From Bryobacteraceae bacterium (GTDB lineage: Bacteria; Acidobacteriota; Terriglobia; Bryobacterales; Bryobacteraceae), in the NCBI GenBank assembly GCA_019752335.1, contig JAIEMJ010000040.1, forward strand, positions 62,001 to 126,000: a stretch of 64,000 nt of DNA. The letters are read 5' to 3'. This document shows, in pieces, positions 53,164-62,532 of this stretch. The position numbers were made by a program, and so were the translations under genes. Every line of letters starts with the position of its first letter. The first letter of the stretch is position 1. The notes under the pieces are model-generated. The model was not told the DNA's origin. It worked only from the letters and a program-made list of their open reading frames with translations, and ran no database searches.

Positions 53164-53952
53164 TCAGCAGCGCAGTGCCGCGAAGTTGAAGGTGTCACAG
53201 TCAGGGCAGCGGAAGCAGAGTTGCCAGACGCGAAAGGCATTCCGGTGGCGGAGCCATTCGCCGCTGCAGGCTGCGCCGCATTGGCTGCAGACGAAGCCGT
53301 CGCCGTCGAACTCCACCACCAGCGCGTTTTGCCGGAAGTGAAACTCCCAGCCGTACACCGTCAGGCGCGTGCCGAGCAGACGATCCGGCACGGAGAGCAG
53401 CGCCAGCAAAAGACTCACCCACGACGCACCCAGGCCCGGAAAAACGTACCGGCGGCGACGCGGTAGTTGCCTCACTCTGTCTCGCGTAAGGAAGCTGAGC
53501 GAGGAGTACAGCGTCCGCGTGGCTCGCAGCGGGAGGCCGGCGTGCGTGGCGACCAGTCCAGCGACTTGCGCTGGGCCGGTAAACGCGTTGACGTGGCCGC
53601 CGCCCAGGTAGAGCCAGCGGTAAATGCGGTCTGTGAGCGTAGTGGCGTCGGGCACGGTGACGTATAGAATCCCGCCGGGCTTCAGGACGCGGCCGACTTC
53701 GCCCAGCGCGACCGGGGCCCGTGCGAAGTGCTCCAGGCAGTGGGCTGCGATGACGAGGTCGAAGCTGTGCGCAGCAAAAGGGAGTTGGTGCGAGTCGCAG
53801 CGGACGAAGAGCCCGGGACCGGCGGGAATAGCGGGAATAGCGTCGAGGTCAGCGTGGATCACGCACCCCTGTGGCACGGCAAAGCTGCCGGCGGGACCCG
53901 ATGCCAGGTCCAGCACGCGACTGTCCGCGTGGGTGTAGTCGCCAAGGCGCAC
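53164..53952 (-). CDS. class I SAM-dependent methyltransferase with C-terminal Cys-rich tail
   Basis: The frame is open from 54249, but codons upstream of about 54000 look non-coding and lie over the divergent gene. The first plausible start is GTG 53952, giving 262 residues; no ribosome site supports it. SAM-binding motif I is VLDLASGPAGSFAV, then ADLDAIP, SFDLVIAAHCLEHF and EVGRVLKPGGILYVTVPD. The tail has CSQCGAAC and CFRCPDC, a likely zinc site. The substrate is unknown. Confidence 0.8.
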   Translation of the reverse strand: MRLGDYTHADSRVLDLASGPAGSFAVPQGCVIHADLDAIPAIPAGPGLFVRCDSHQLPFAAHSFDLVIAAHCLEHFARAPVALGEVGRVLKPGGILYVTVPDATTLTDRIYRWLYLGGGHVNAFTGPAQVAGLVATHAGLPLRATRTLYSSLSFLTRDRVRQLPRRRRYVFPGLGASWVSLLLALLSVPDRLLGTRLTVYGWEFHFRQNALVVEFDGDGFVCSQCGAACSGEWLRHRNAFRVWQLCFRCPDCDTFNFAALRC

Positions 53953-53984
53953 GGGTTGTTTTTGAGCATAGCAAGCCGCGCGCG

Positions 53985-53990
53985 TATCAT
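53985..53990 (+). promoter_or_regulatory. possible -10 box, leaderless transcript of BNR-propeller gene
   Basis: TATCAT ends nine bases before ATG 54000. No Shine-Dalgarno site is present. Confidence 0.35.
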
Positions 53991-53999
53991 AGTGTCTGG

Positions 54000-55634
54000 A
54001 TGGCGCTGGTGTGGAGCTTATTGTTCGCGGTCTTGTTGCAGGCTGCCGAGTGGGAGCCGTTAGGACCCGAAGGCGGCAGCGTGCATATCCTCGCGATCGA
54101 CCGTGCGCATCCCGCCACCTTGCTGGCCGGCACACGCAGCGGGAGGCTCTTCCGCACCACCAACGCCGCTGGCACCTGGTCCGCGCTGCCCCTGCCCCGC
54201 TTTCCCAATACGACGCTGCACGCCCTGGCGATTGACCCGGCGGACCCACGCCGCCTCTTTGCCGGCCTGAATGACCCCACGGGAAAAAATAGCGCCCTCT
54301 GGCGCAGCGACGATACCGGCGGCCACTGGCAGCGCGTCGAAGATCTCGCCGGCCGCGCCGTGCTCTCGCTCGCCATTCGCGACACCGAGCCCAGGCTCTT
54401 CGCCGCCGGCACCGATCGGGGCGTCTACCTCAGCGAGGACCAGGGTCTTCGCTGGCGTCTGATCTCGCCCGAAGGCCATCCCGAAATGAATGGCATCGTC
54501 TCCCTCGCGCTCGATCCGCGGCAACCCGGCACCCTCTACGCCGGTACCACCCATCTGCCGTGGAAGACCGCCGACGGTGGGGCCACCTGGACCTCCATCC
54601 ACGACGGCATGATCGACGACTCCGACGTCTTCTCGATCCTGGTGGACGCGACGCGCCCCGGCCGCGTCTATTCAAGCGCCTGTTCCGGTATTTACGCCAG
54701 CAAAAACGACGGAGCTGTGTGGCTGAAGGCGGAAGGCATTCCGGCGGATAACCGCCGCACGCACGTGATCGCGCAGGATCGCGAGTATCCGAATCTGCTG
54801 TACGCCGGAACGACGGCCGGCCTGTGGAAGTCCGCCGATTCGGGCGCGACCTGGAAAAAACTGCTCGGCGCAACGGTGAATTCGCTCGCCGTCGATCCTC
54901 GCGATGGCCGCGTCATGTACCTGGCCACCGACGGCGGCGGCGTCTTGAAGACAATGGATGCGGGCCGCAGTTGGCTGGGGCGCAACAGCGGTTTGGTAAA
55001 CCGGCGCGTGACGTCGATCACGGCCTCCGGAACCTCGCTCTACGCCACCACGATGTACGAGGGCGAGTACGGCGGCGTCTTCATCAGCAAGAGCGGTGGC
55101 CGCGTCTGGACCCTGCTCGCCGACGCCAAGCGTCTGCACGGCGAGAACATTCTGAAACTGCGCGCCCGGGGCGCCGAACTGATCGCCACTACCTTCAACG
55201 GCCGTCTCGTTTCCCAGGATGCCGGCAAGACGTGGGCGTATAAGCCAGTCCGTACGCCGGAGCCGCCGCCCGGGAAAGTGCGTGGCCAAACACCCTTTGA
55301 AGTGGCCCGGTCAGCGTTGACGCCCGCGGTCCGCTTGGCCGCGACTCTGGGGGGACTGGAGCGCAGTACCGACAGCGGAAAGTCCTGGAACCGGGTGACG
55401 AAGGGTTTGCCCGCTGGGTTCGTTCGGGCGGTGGCATTTCACCCGCGCAACGCCGGCGAATGCTACGCCGTGCAGTACTCGCGGCTGTACCGTTCCACCG
55501 ATGCCGGCCAGACCTGGGAATTCCTCCCCGGCGGAGATTCATCCATGCTGTTGGTTTCCCTGTTTGTTCAAGGCTCGTTAATTTACGCCGTCAGCGAGGA
55601 CCAGGGCATCCACCGTAGGCAAATCGTGCAATAA
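54000..55634 (+). CDS. exported BNR/Asp-box (sortilin-like) beta-propeller
   Basis: ATG 54000 gives a signal peptide (LVWSLLFAVLLQAAEW) and 544 residues. Asp-box motifs of the S-x-D-x-G-x-x-W type recur: RTTNAAGTWS, RSDDTGGHWQR, LSEDQGLRWR, KTADGGATWTS, KSADSGATWKK, KTMDAGRSWLG, RSTDSGKSWNR, RSTDAGQTWEF. They build a large propeller of the VPS10/sialidase-like fold. No glycosidase active-site residues are obvious, so a binding role is likely. The OmpA-like gene follows 29 bases later. Confidence 0.9.
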   Translation: MALVWSLLFAVLLQAAEWEPLGPEGGSVHILAIDRAHPATLLAGTRSGRLFRTTNAAGTWSALPLPRFPNTTLHALAIDPADPRRLFAGLNDPTGKNSALWRSDDTGGHWQRVEDLAGRAVLSLAIRDTEPRLFAAGTDRGVYLSEDQGLRWRLISPEGHPEMNGIVSLALDPRQPGTLYAGTTHLPWKTADGGATWTSIHDGMIDDSDVFSILVDATRPGRVYSSACSGIYASKNDGAVWLKAEGIPADNRRTHVIAQDREYPNLLYAGTTAGLWKSADSGATWKKLLGATVNSLAVDPRDGRVMYLATDGGGVLKTMDAGRSWLGRNSGLVNRRVTSITASGTSLYATTMYEGEYGGVFISKSGGRVWTLLADAKRLHGENILKLRARGAELIATTFNGRLVSQDAGKTWAYKPVRTPEPPPGKVRGQTPFEVARSALTPAVRLAATLGGLERSTDSGKSWNRVTKGLPAGFVRAVAFHPRNAGECYAVQYSRLYRSTDAGQTWEFLPGGDSSMLLVSLFVQGSLIYAVSEDQGIHRRQIVQ

Positions 55635-55663
55635 TCAGGAGTTAGTAGCTAGAGAAACCTACC

Positions 55664-57685
55664 ATGATGAAATCCAAAATCTCCCCCTTGCTCATGTGCC
55701 TGTTCGCGTTACCTTTGCCCACCTTGGCGCAGCAGAAGTTAGTGGACACCGGCGAAGTAGGCAAATACGAATTCAATTTGTTTGGCGGCGGCACCTTCTT
55801 CCGCCGGCAGACGCAATCGCCTAACATTAAGTTCGACGACGGCGGTACTATTGGTGTCCGCTTTACCCAGAACTATTGGCGCTATGTCGGCATTGAAGAA
55901 GCACTGCGCCTGCATGGTACGAATAACCCGATCTATACCAATCCCGCGACGGGCGGCACCAGCGCCTTTGGTGCGCGCAACCGTGGCTTCACCATTTCGC
56001 CGATTTTCCACTTCACGCCCCGCGAAGCGCGCTTCCGCCCCTTCCTGAAGGCGGGTTTGGGGTTCAACTGGATGGGCCCCACGGACGAAGCCCGCCGCCA
56101 ACTCTCGGCCGTGCGCAATCCCTTCGGCCAGCCCATCAACCTGGATAGCGCCATCTCGCCGCTCTTTGTCTACGGCGGCGGTGTGAAGTACAAAATTACG
56201 GATCGCATCGGCTTCCGCGCGGATGCCGACGGCTCCGTGGCGCGGACGCCGTCCTTTGGCATTCCGTCGGTGGGTCCGGCTGGCTCCATCCTGGTGGGTA
56301 ACCGCGGCGTGCTGAATGGCTCCAGCGTTACGGCTGGCTTGAGTGTCTACATGGGCAAGCTGATGGACGCGCCGCTGGGCGATTTCACGGTGGGCCAACT
56401 GGAGTCCACGTCGCTGAGCGCCTTTGACGGCGACATGTTGAATTTCAAGGTCCCCGCCTCCAGCACCATTGAGGGTGTGAAGCCCAAGTGGAACTGGTTC
56501 TACGAGGGCAAGCCGGTAGCCGGCTTGGCCGGTGGCGTCGGCGGTGGAGTGGACTCCGAAACGTTCGGGTTGAAGGCTCCCACGAAGCCGGGCACCTACG
56601 AGGTGAAGGCGATTGTCGAGGCTGACCAGGCCGGCGTGAAGACGCGGCGCATTCGCAACTATCTGAAGAAGAACCCCATCGCCGCCGCCGAACGGAAGGC
56701 GACCTTCACCGTGAAGCCGTGGCCGGCGCCGACCCTCCAGGGCCGCGCCAACCCGCCCACGATTTCCGCCCCGATGCCGCCCGCTGGCACGTCGCCCGGT
56801 ACGCCGATCTCCGTCTCGAGCGCCGGCACGTCCACCGTCAGCGCCTCTTCGGGCGCCTTTGATCGTCCTCGCGAACTCGTCTACACCTTCACGGCCACGG
56901 AAGGCCGCCTGACGCCCGGCAATACCGCGGGCGGCACTGTCTCGCAGCCGAACCCGCAAACGGTGATCATCACCCTGAAGGATGTGAAGCCCGGCGACAC
57001 GCCGAACGTCACCGCCATCTACACGCCCGAGGGCGTGTCGGTGCCGGCCGGTGGCTCGAAGAACATCGACATCGCGATGAAGGTAGTCGACTCGCATGGC
57101 ACGGAAACGTCGGATAGCGCGCGGATCACCATCTCGGTGCCAAATCCGCCGCCGCCTCCCCCGCCGCCGCCCAGCCTGCAACCCTTGCAGCTCGACGACC
57201 TGATCTTCGGCTACGGCCGTGGCCGCGTGAACAACTGCGCCAAGCGCGTGCTCGACGCCGCTTACGAACGCCTGGTCGCCAACGGCGACTACGATCTGGT
57301 CCTCATCGGCCACATCGACGAGAAGGAAGCCAAGATCCGGCAGCCTCGCCGTCGCGGTGTGACGCCGAAATCGATTGAAGAGCAGCGCGTACTCAACACG
57401 GCCGCTTATCTCACCGCCGGCCAGCAACCGTGCAAGAATCTCGATGCTTCGCGCATCAAGGTGATGTACGCCGGCACGGCCCAGACCAACGAGAGCAAGG
57501 CTCTCCTCTGCGTCACCTCCACCACGGAACGCGCCACGGATCGGGCGCGTAAGAATGACGACAGCGCCAAGAACCGTCGCGTCGAAGTCTGGCTGGTGCC
57601 GCGTCCGGGTAAGGGTCCGATGCCCGCAGGCTTGAACCTGCAGGATCTGCCCGCCGCCGATCTGCCCAAGGGCTGCCCGCAGTAA
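55664..57685 (+). CDS. OmpA-family outer membrane protein with beta-barrel and PKD-like linker
   Basis: The 673-residue protein has a signal peptide (LLMCLFALPLPTLAQQ), an N-terminal 8-stranded barrel (YEFNLFGGGTFFRRQT, RFTQNYWRYVGIEEALRLH, SVTAGLSVYMG), two Ig/PKD-like domains (about residues 240-500), a poly-Pro hinge and a C-terminal OmpA-like domain (LDDLIFGYGRGRVNNCAKRVLD, DLVLIGHIDEKE, RRVEVWLVPR). The OmpA domain would bind peptidoglycan, though the central TD-x10-LSxxR motif is weak (IEEQRVLNTAAYL), so binding is uncertain. A strong terminator follows. Confidence 0.85.
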   Translation: MMKSKISPLLMCLFALPLPTLAQQKLVDTGEVGKYEFNLFGGGTFFRRQTQSPNIKFDDGGTIGVRFTQNYWRYVGIEEALRLHGTNNPIYTNPATGGTSAFGARNRGFTISPIFHFTPREARFRPFLKAGLGFNWMGPTDEARRQLSAVRNPFGQPINLDSAISPLFVYGGGVKYKITDRIGFRADADGSVARTPSFGIPSVGPAGSILVGNRGVLNGSSVTAGLSVYMGKLMDAPLGDFTVGQLESTSLSAFDGDMLNFKVPASSTIEGVKPKWNWFYEGKPVAGLAGGVGGGVDSETFGLKAPTKPGTYEVKAIVEADQAGVKTRRIRNYLKKNPIAAAERKATFTVKPWPAPTLQGRANPPTISAPMPPAGTSPGTPISVSSAGTSTVSASSGAFDRPRELVYTFTATEGRLTPGNTAGGTVSQPNPQTVIITLKDVKPGDTPNVTAIYTPEGVSVPAGGSKNIDIAMKVVDSHGTETSDSARITISVPNPPPPPPPPPSLQPLQLDDLIFGYGRGRVNNCAKRVLDAAYERLVANGDYDLVLIGHIDEKEAKIRQPRRRGVTPKSIEEQRVLNTAAYLTAGQQPCKNLDASRIKVMYAGTAQTNESKALLCVTSTTERATDRARKNDDSAKNRRVEVWLVPRPGKGPMPAGLNLQDLPAADLPKGCPQ

Positions 57686-57711
57686 AGCGGCCCCTTGGCA
57701 AAAGCAAGAAC

Positions 57712-57736
57712 AGCCCGGGCTTCGGCCCGGGCTTTC
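57712..57736 (+). terminator. Rho-independent terminator after OmpA-family gene
   Basis: A 9-bp perfect GC-rich stem (57712-57720 with 57725-57733) with TTCG loop is followed by a short T-run. Confidence 0.8.
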
Positions 57737-57760
57737 GTGTCTGGTAAGAGGATTTGAACG

Positions 57761-58450
57761 ATGAACGTGAGTGTAATTCTACCCGCCGCCGGCTTCGGCA
57801 CCCGCATGGGGGGCGGCCATCGCAAGCAGTTTCTGCAACTGGACGGCGTGCCCGTCCTGGTGCGGACCATTCGCAAGTTCGCCGCCGCTCCGGCCATCGG
57901 CGAAATTGTCGTCGCCGTGCGGCCGGAGGATCAGGCGGCCGTCGAGGAGATGCTCGCCAAGGAGACGGCGGGTAAGCCGGTCCGGATCGTCCAGGGCGGC
58001 ATTTCGCGGCAGGAGTCCGTCGAGAACGCGCTCCGGACACTCAGCCCCACCGTGGAACTGGTCGCCGTCCACGACGCCGTGCGGCCGTTTGTCGACCTCG
58101 AAACCATCCAGAAGGTGATCGACGAAGCGGCCCGCACGGGCGCCGCCATCGTCGGCATCGTGCCCGTCGACACGGTGAAGCAGGTCCACCTGCACAAGAT
58201 CCGCGCGACGATTCCGCGCGAAAAGCTAATCCTGACCCAGACACCCCAGGTCTTCCGCCGGGACCTGCTGCTGGAGGCCTTCGCCCGCGCCCGCGAGGAT
58301 CAGTTTACCGGCACCGACGAGTCCTCGCTGGTCGAGCGCCTGGACAAAGTGGAAGTCAGCGTGATTCCCGGCAGTGACCGCAATATCAAGATCACCCGGC
58401 CGCACGACCTCAAGCTCGCCGAGCTCTTCTTGAGCGAAGAGCCCAGCTAA
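57761..58450 (+). CDS. ispD: 2-C-methyl-D-erythritol 4-phosphate cytidylyltransferase
   Basis: The 229-residue protein has VILPAAGFGTRMGGGHRKQFLQLDGVPVL at its N-terminus, VQGGISRQESVENAL, VAVHDAVRPFVD, VPVDTVKQV and a C-terminal TDESSLVERLDKVEVSVIPGSDRNIKIT. These are the CTP-binding and substrate motifs of IspD. It makes CDP-methylerythritol in the MEP pathway. AGAGGA precedes the ATG. It overlaps ispF by one base (TAATGA). Confidence 0.97.
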   Translation: MNVSVILPAAGFGTRMGGGHRKQFLQLDGVPVLVRTIRKFAAAPAIGEIVVAVRPEDQAAVEEMLAKETAGKPVRIVQGGISRQESVENALRTLSPTVELVAVHDAVRPFVDLETIQKVIDEAARTGAAIVGIVPVDTVKQVHLHKIRATIPREKLILTQTPQVFRRDLLLEAFARAREDQFTGTDESSLVERLDKVEVSVIPGSDRNIKITRPHDLKLAELFLSEEPS

Positions 58451-58935
58451 TGAGCGCCTTCCGCATTGGCCAGGGCTGGGATAACCACCGCCTGAAAGAG
58501 GGCAGGCCGCTGATTCTGGGCGGCGTGACGGTGCCGTGCGAGTTCGGCCTGGACGGCCACTCCGACGCCGACATTCTGCTGCATGCGATCACCGATGCGC
58601 TGCTGGGCTCAGTAGCGTTGGGCGACATCGGCATGCACTTTCCGGATACCGATCCGCAGTGGAAGGGCGCCGCCAGTGAGCGCTTCGTGCAACATGCCTT
58701 GTCGCTGGTGGAGCGGGCCGGCTACCGGCTCGTCAACGTCGATAGCACCGTGATTCTCGAGCGGCCCAAGTTGAAGGACTATCGCGCTTCAATTCGGGAG
58801 AACGTCGCCAGAATACTGCGGCTGCCGGGCGAGGACGTGAACGTCAAATTCAAGACCTCGGAGCGCGTGGGCCCCGTGGGCGAGGGCCTGTCGGCGGAAG
58901 CGCAAGCGGTCGTACTTATCACCCGCCATGCTTGA
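58450..58935 (+). CDS. ispF: 2-C-methyl-D-erythritol 2,4-cyclodiphosphate synthase
   Basis: The 161-residue protein has RIGQGWDNHRL with the metal ligands Asp and His, LGGVTVPCEFGLDGHSDADILLHAITDALLG, and VNVKFKTSERVGPVGEGLSAEAQAVVLI. The usual DVH of the first motif is DNH, which keeps both ligands. It follows ispD in the MEP pathway and forms a homotrimer with three zinc sites. The gene overlaps mscS by eight bases. Confidence 0.97.
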   Translation: MSAFRIGQGWDNHRLKEGRPLILGGVTVPCEFGLDGHSDADILLHAITDALLGSVALGDIGMHFPDTDPQWKGAASERFVQHALSLVERAGYRLVNVDSTVILERPKLKDYRASIRENVARILRLPGEDVNVKFKTSERVGPVGEGLSAEAQAVVLITRHA

Positions 58936-59953
58936 TTCGCTCTTCCGCAAGACGCTCTGGTTCTGGGTTCACACGCTGGGCTGGTTCTTCGGCTCGCTCG
59001 CGGCCCTGCTGCTACTGCGCTGGTTCCTGCTGCGGCTCATCCGCCGCCGCGAGACAGACTTTGCTCGCGTCGCCTTCGATACGCTGCGTTGGCCCTCGTT
59101 CTTCTGGTCGCTCGCCGGCGCGCTGCACATCGGTCTGCGCTTCGCCGAACTGACTGACCGGCAGGATAAGCTGCTCTCCACCTGGGTGATCGGCTTCCTG
59201 ATCGTCAGCCTGACGCTCGTCGCGGCCAACGTGCTGGTGCGGCTCCTGGTAGTCTACGGCAGCCTGCGCAACATGGAATTCGCCATCTCCGGACTGTCGC
59301 GCGCGATGCTGCACGTGTTTGTCTACAGCTTCGGACTATTGGTGCTTTTGGGATATCTGGGCATCAGCATCACCCCGGCGCTGACGGCCTTGGGCGTCGG
59401 CGGCCTGGCTGTGGCGCTGGCTTTGCAGGAGACCCTCGGCAACTTCTTCGCCGGGGTCCTGATCCTCGTCGAAAGCCCCATCCGCGTGGGGGACTTCATC
59501 ACGCTGTCGTCGGGCGAAGAGGGCACCGTAACCGACATCGGCTGGCGCACGACGCGCGTCGTGATGGGGACGAACAACAGCATTGTCATTCCGAACAGCA
59601 AGATCACGTCGAGCATCCTCATCAACTACAGTCTGCCCGCGCACATGATGGTGACGCCCGTGGACATCTTCGTCGCTCCCACGGCGGACCTCGACGTGGT
59701 CACCCGTTTGGCGCAGGAAGCGGCGGCGGAAGCGATCGAGGCGGGCGAAGGAGTCCTGGCGGAGCCCGCACCCGCCGTCATGTTCGACCCCGGCCCCCTG
59801 CCCACGCACTTTCAGTTGAAGCTGCTGGTCGCGGTGGCGGACCGCCTACAAGTCACGCCCGTCCGCAGCGCCGTCCGCCTGCGGCTGATGAAGAAGTTTC
59901 AGGCCCACGACGTCCCCCTGCCATTAGGCGAGCGCCTAATCGGCTGGCCTTAA
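58928..59953 (+). CDS. MscS-family mechanosensitive channel
   Basis: The 341-residue protein has five hydrophobic helices; the last two include the pore helix LTALGVGGLAVALALQETLGNFFAGVLILVESP, which carries the Gly/Ala packing of MscS TM3. The cytoplasmic beta-domain follows: IRVGDFITLSSGEEGTVTDIGWRTTRVVMGTNNSIVIPNSKI (in parts), which is diagnostic. It releases solutes in hypo-osmotic shock. It overlaps ispF and is the last gene of the ispDF operon. Confidence 0.93.
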   Translation: MLDSLFRKTLWFWVHTLGWFFGSLAALLLLRWFLLRLIRRRETDFARVAFDTLRWPSFFWSLAGALHIGLRFAELTDRQDKLLSTWVIGFLIVSLTLVAANVLVRLLVVYGSLRNMEFAISGLSRAMLHVFVYSFGLLVLLGYLGISITPALTALGVGGLAVALALQETLGNFFAGVLILVESPIRVGDFITLSSGEEGTVTDIGWRTTRVVMGTNNSIVIPNSKITSSILINYSLPAHMMVTPVDIFVAPTADLDVVTRLAQEAAAEAIEAGEGVLAEPAPAVMFDPGPLPTHFQLKLLVAVADRLQVTPVRSAVRLRLMKKFQAHDVPLPLGERLIGWP

Positions 59954-59956
59954 ACG

Positions 59957-59999
59957 CACCAAGGGCCGACTACGCCTGGCGGCGGGCCGGCCCTGGGTG
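59957..59999. terminator. hairpin between converging mscS and clpC genes
   Basis: Arms 59957-59968 and 59988-59999 pair over 12 bases with one G-T wobble. There is no T-run, so it may be a two-way, factor-assisted terminator. Confidence 0.5.
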
Positions 60000-60019
60000 G
60001 GTGCTTGCTAGGAGGAAGA

Positions 60020-62515
60020 CTACGAGAACATATACAGCGGCAGACCCTCGGTGGCCACGGCGGTGCCGCCGGCTCCTACGGCGACTTCTTCGCCTTCCGC
60101 CGGCTCCACCGGGTCGATTTGACGGCAGTAGATGCCGGCGTCGCCCAGGTAGACTTCGAGGTTGCTGGGCCGGGGTAACGAACCCTGGATCACCATGTCC
60201 GAGAGCGGATCCTCAATGTACTTCTGCAGCGCGCGGCGCAGGGGACGCGCGCCGTAGGCACGGTCACTGGCGGTTTTCTCCAGGATGTACCGGGCGGCGT
60301 CTTCGTTGAGGCGGATCTTGATCTGCTTGATGGCCAGATTCTGGTTGATGTGCTCCACCTGCAGGCCGATGATCTTGATCAGGTCCTCATCGATGAGGGA
60401 CGTGAAGAGGATCACTTCGTCGAGCCGGTTGAGGAATTCCGGATTGAAGGCGCGTTTCACCTCGCCCATCACCTGATCCTCCACCTTGGCGGCGACGCCG
60501 TTGGGCGAAGGCGCGTCGAAGCCGATGCCCTTCTTCTTGTCGAGGAAGCGGGCGCCCAGGTTCGACGTCATGATAATCATGCTGTTCTTGAAGTCCACCG
60601 TGTTGCCGAGTCCGTCGGTCAACTGGCCATCTTCGAAGACCTGCAGCAGGATATTGTAGACATCCGGATGCGCCTTCTCGATTTCGTCGAGCAGGATGAT
60701 CGAATACGGGTTGCGCTTCACGCGTTCCGTGAGTTGGCCGCCCTCCTCATAACCGACGTAGCCGGGAGGCGAACCGATCAGCTTGGCCACCGAATGCTTC
60801 TCCATGAACTCCGACATGTCGAAGCGGATGAGATTCTTTTCGCTGCCGAAGAGGAACTCGGCCAGCGCTCGGGCGACTTCCGTCTTGCCGACGCCGGTGG
60901 GCCCCAGGAAGAGGAAGGAGCCCGAAGGCCGCTTGGGCGACTTTAAGCCGGCGCGCGAGCGGCGGATGGCGCGGGCGAGCGCCGAGATCGCTTTCTCCTG
61001 GCTGATGACGCGCTTGTGGAGCTCTTCTTCCACGCGCAACAGCTTCGAGATCTCTTCTTCCTTGATGGACGTCATCGGCACGCCGGTCCAGCGGGCGACC
61101 ACGTCTTCGATGTCGTCCTTGGTGACGACGCCGGTGGACGTGTCGTCGAGGTTGTACTTCTCGCGCAACTGGCGCAGGTTGTCGCGCTCCTTGCGCTCTT
61201 CGTCCGAATAGAAGCGAGCCTTCTCGAACTCGTGGTTCGCGATCGCGTTCTCCATGCGGTGCACGATGAACTTGATGCGCTTCTGAATTTCAGCGACATC
61301 CGAGGGCAACGTCGTCTGCTTCAGCTTGACGCGGGCACCGGCCTCGTCGATCAAGTCGATAGCCTTGTCCGGCAGGAAACGGTCCGGGATGAAGCGGTTC
61401 GAGCTGTACACCGAAGCTTCAATGGCCTCGTTGGTGTAGGCCACGGCGTGGAACTTCTCGTAGCGCTCCTTGATGCCGTACATGATCTTCACCGCGTCGG
61501 CTTCGTTGGGGGGCGGAACTTTCACGGCCTGGAAGCGGCGTTCGAGCGAACGGTCCTTCTCGATCGACTTGCGATACTCGGCCGGCGTGGTGGCGCCGAT
61601 GCACTGAATTTCGCCGCGAGAGAGGGCCGGCTTGAGGATATTGGCCGCGTCGAGCGAACCTTCGGCGGAACCGGCGCCGACGAGCGTATGCAACTCGTCG
61701 ATGAAGATCACCGCGTTCTGGTTCTCCATCAGCTCTTTCATGATGGTTTTGAGGCGTTCTTCGAACTGGCCGCGATACTTGGTGCCGGCGACGATCAGCG
61801 AAAGGTCCAGCGCCAGAATGCGTTTGTCGGCGAGGAACGAAGGTACGTCACCGTCGGCGATCTTTTGGGCGAGGCCCTCGACGATGGCCGTCTTGCCGAC
61901 GCCAGGTTCGCCGATCAGCACCGGGTTATTCTTGGTGCGGCGGCAGAGGATCTGAATCACCCGCTCGAGCTCATGGTCGCGGCCGATGAGCGGATCCACG
62001 TGGCCGTCGATGGCCGCTTGGGTGAGGTCGCGGCTGAACTCGGTCAGCAGGCTGCTCTCCTTCGAACGGCTCGACGAGCTCTTCTCGGAACTGGCGCGCG
62101 CAATCTCTTCGCGCACTTGCGACAAGCGCAGGCCGCGCTCGTGCAGGATCTCAGCGGCGAAGCACTTCTCTTCGCGCAGCAGGCCCAGCAGCAAATGCTC
62201 GGTGCCAATGTGCTTGTGATTCAGGCGTTCCGCCTCTTCGGCGGCGTAAGCCAGCACGCGCTTACACTCGTGGCTGAGCGGGAGGTCGACCGACGTCGAT
62301 ACCTTCTCGCGAATGGTGGTGTGGGCCTCAATCTGCTTGCGGATCGATTCGATCGCCGCATGCGAACGGAGGAACCGGTTCGCCAGGGCCTTATCCTCAC
62401 GGAGGAGGCCGAGGAGCAAGTGCTCTGTCTCAATGTACGGGCTGCCGAATTGGCTCGCCTCATACCGGGCAAAGAAGATAACCCGGCGCGCCTTCTCTGT
62501 GTATCGTTCGAACAT
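60020..62515 (-). CDS. clpC: ClpC-type ATP-dependent protease ATPase subunit
   Basis: The 831-residue protein has a duplicated N-domain ([31 protein letters not shown] and [13 protein letters not shown]), AAA1 Walker [16 protein letters not shown] and Walker [16 protein letters not shown], the UVR-motif middle domain ([27 protein letters not shown] in parts), and AAA2 with [18 protein letters not shown] and [19 protein letters not shown]. It unfolds substrates for ClpP. The C-terminal tail is Gly/Val-rich and ends LYMFS. It lies 17 bases downstream of the LolD-like ATPase gene. Confidence 0.96.
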   Translation of the reverse strand: MFERYTEKARRVIFFARYEASQFGSPYIETEHLLLGLLREDKALANRFLRSHAAIESIRKQIEAHTTIREKVSTSVDLPLSHECKRVLAYAAEEAERLNHKHIGTEHLLLGLLREEKCFAAEILHERGLRLSQVREEIARASSEKSSSSRSKESSLLTEFSRDLTQAAIDGHVDPLIGRDHELERVIQILCRRTKNNPVLIGEPGVGKTAIVEGLAQKIADGDVPSFLADKRILALDLSLIVAGTKYRGQFEERLKTIMKELMENQNAVIFIDELHTLVGAGSAEGSLDAANILKPALSRGEIQCIGATTPAEYRKSIEKDRSLERRFQAVKVPPPNEADAVKIMYGIKERYEKFHAVAYTNEAIEASVYSSNRFIPDRFLPDKAIDLIDEAGARVKLKQTTLPSDVAEIQKRIKFIVHRMENAIANHEFEKARFYSDEERKERDNLRQLREKYNLDDTSTGVVTKDDIEDVVARWTGVPMTSIKEEEISKLLRVEEELHKRVISQEKAISALARAIRRSRAGLKSPKRPSGSFLFLGPTGVGKTEVARALAEFLFGSEKNLIRFDMSEFMEKHSVAKLIGSPPGYVGYEEGGQLTERVKRNPYSIILLDEIEKAHPDVYNILLQVFEDGQLTDGLGNTVDFKNSMIIMTSNLGARFLDKKKGIGFDAPSPNGVAAKVEDQVMGEVKRAFNPEFLNRLDEVILFTSLIDEDLIKIIGLQVEHINQNLAIKQIKIRLNEDAARYILEKTASDRAYGARPLRRALQKYIEDPLSDMVIQGSLPRPSNLEVYLGDAGIYCRQIDPVEPAEGEEVAVGAGGTAVATEGLPLYMFS

Positions 62516-62532
62516 AGGATTCTACCCTTATT

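Noticed and set aside
57166-57176. GC-rich run that could be taken for a repeat array
   Set aside because: It encodes the poly-Pro hinge of the OmpA-family protein.
55739-57427. 562-codon open frame on the minus strand
   Set aside because: It is fully antisense to the OmpA-family gene, has low-complexity His/Gly/Arg-rich composition and no family motif. Long shadow frames are expected in GC-rich coding DNA.
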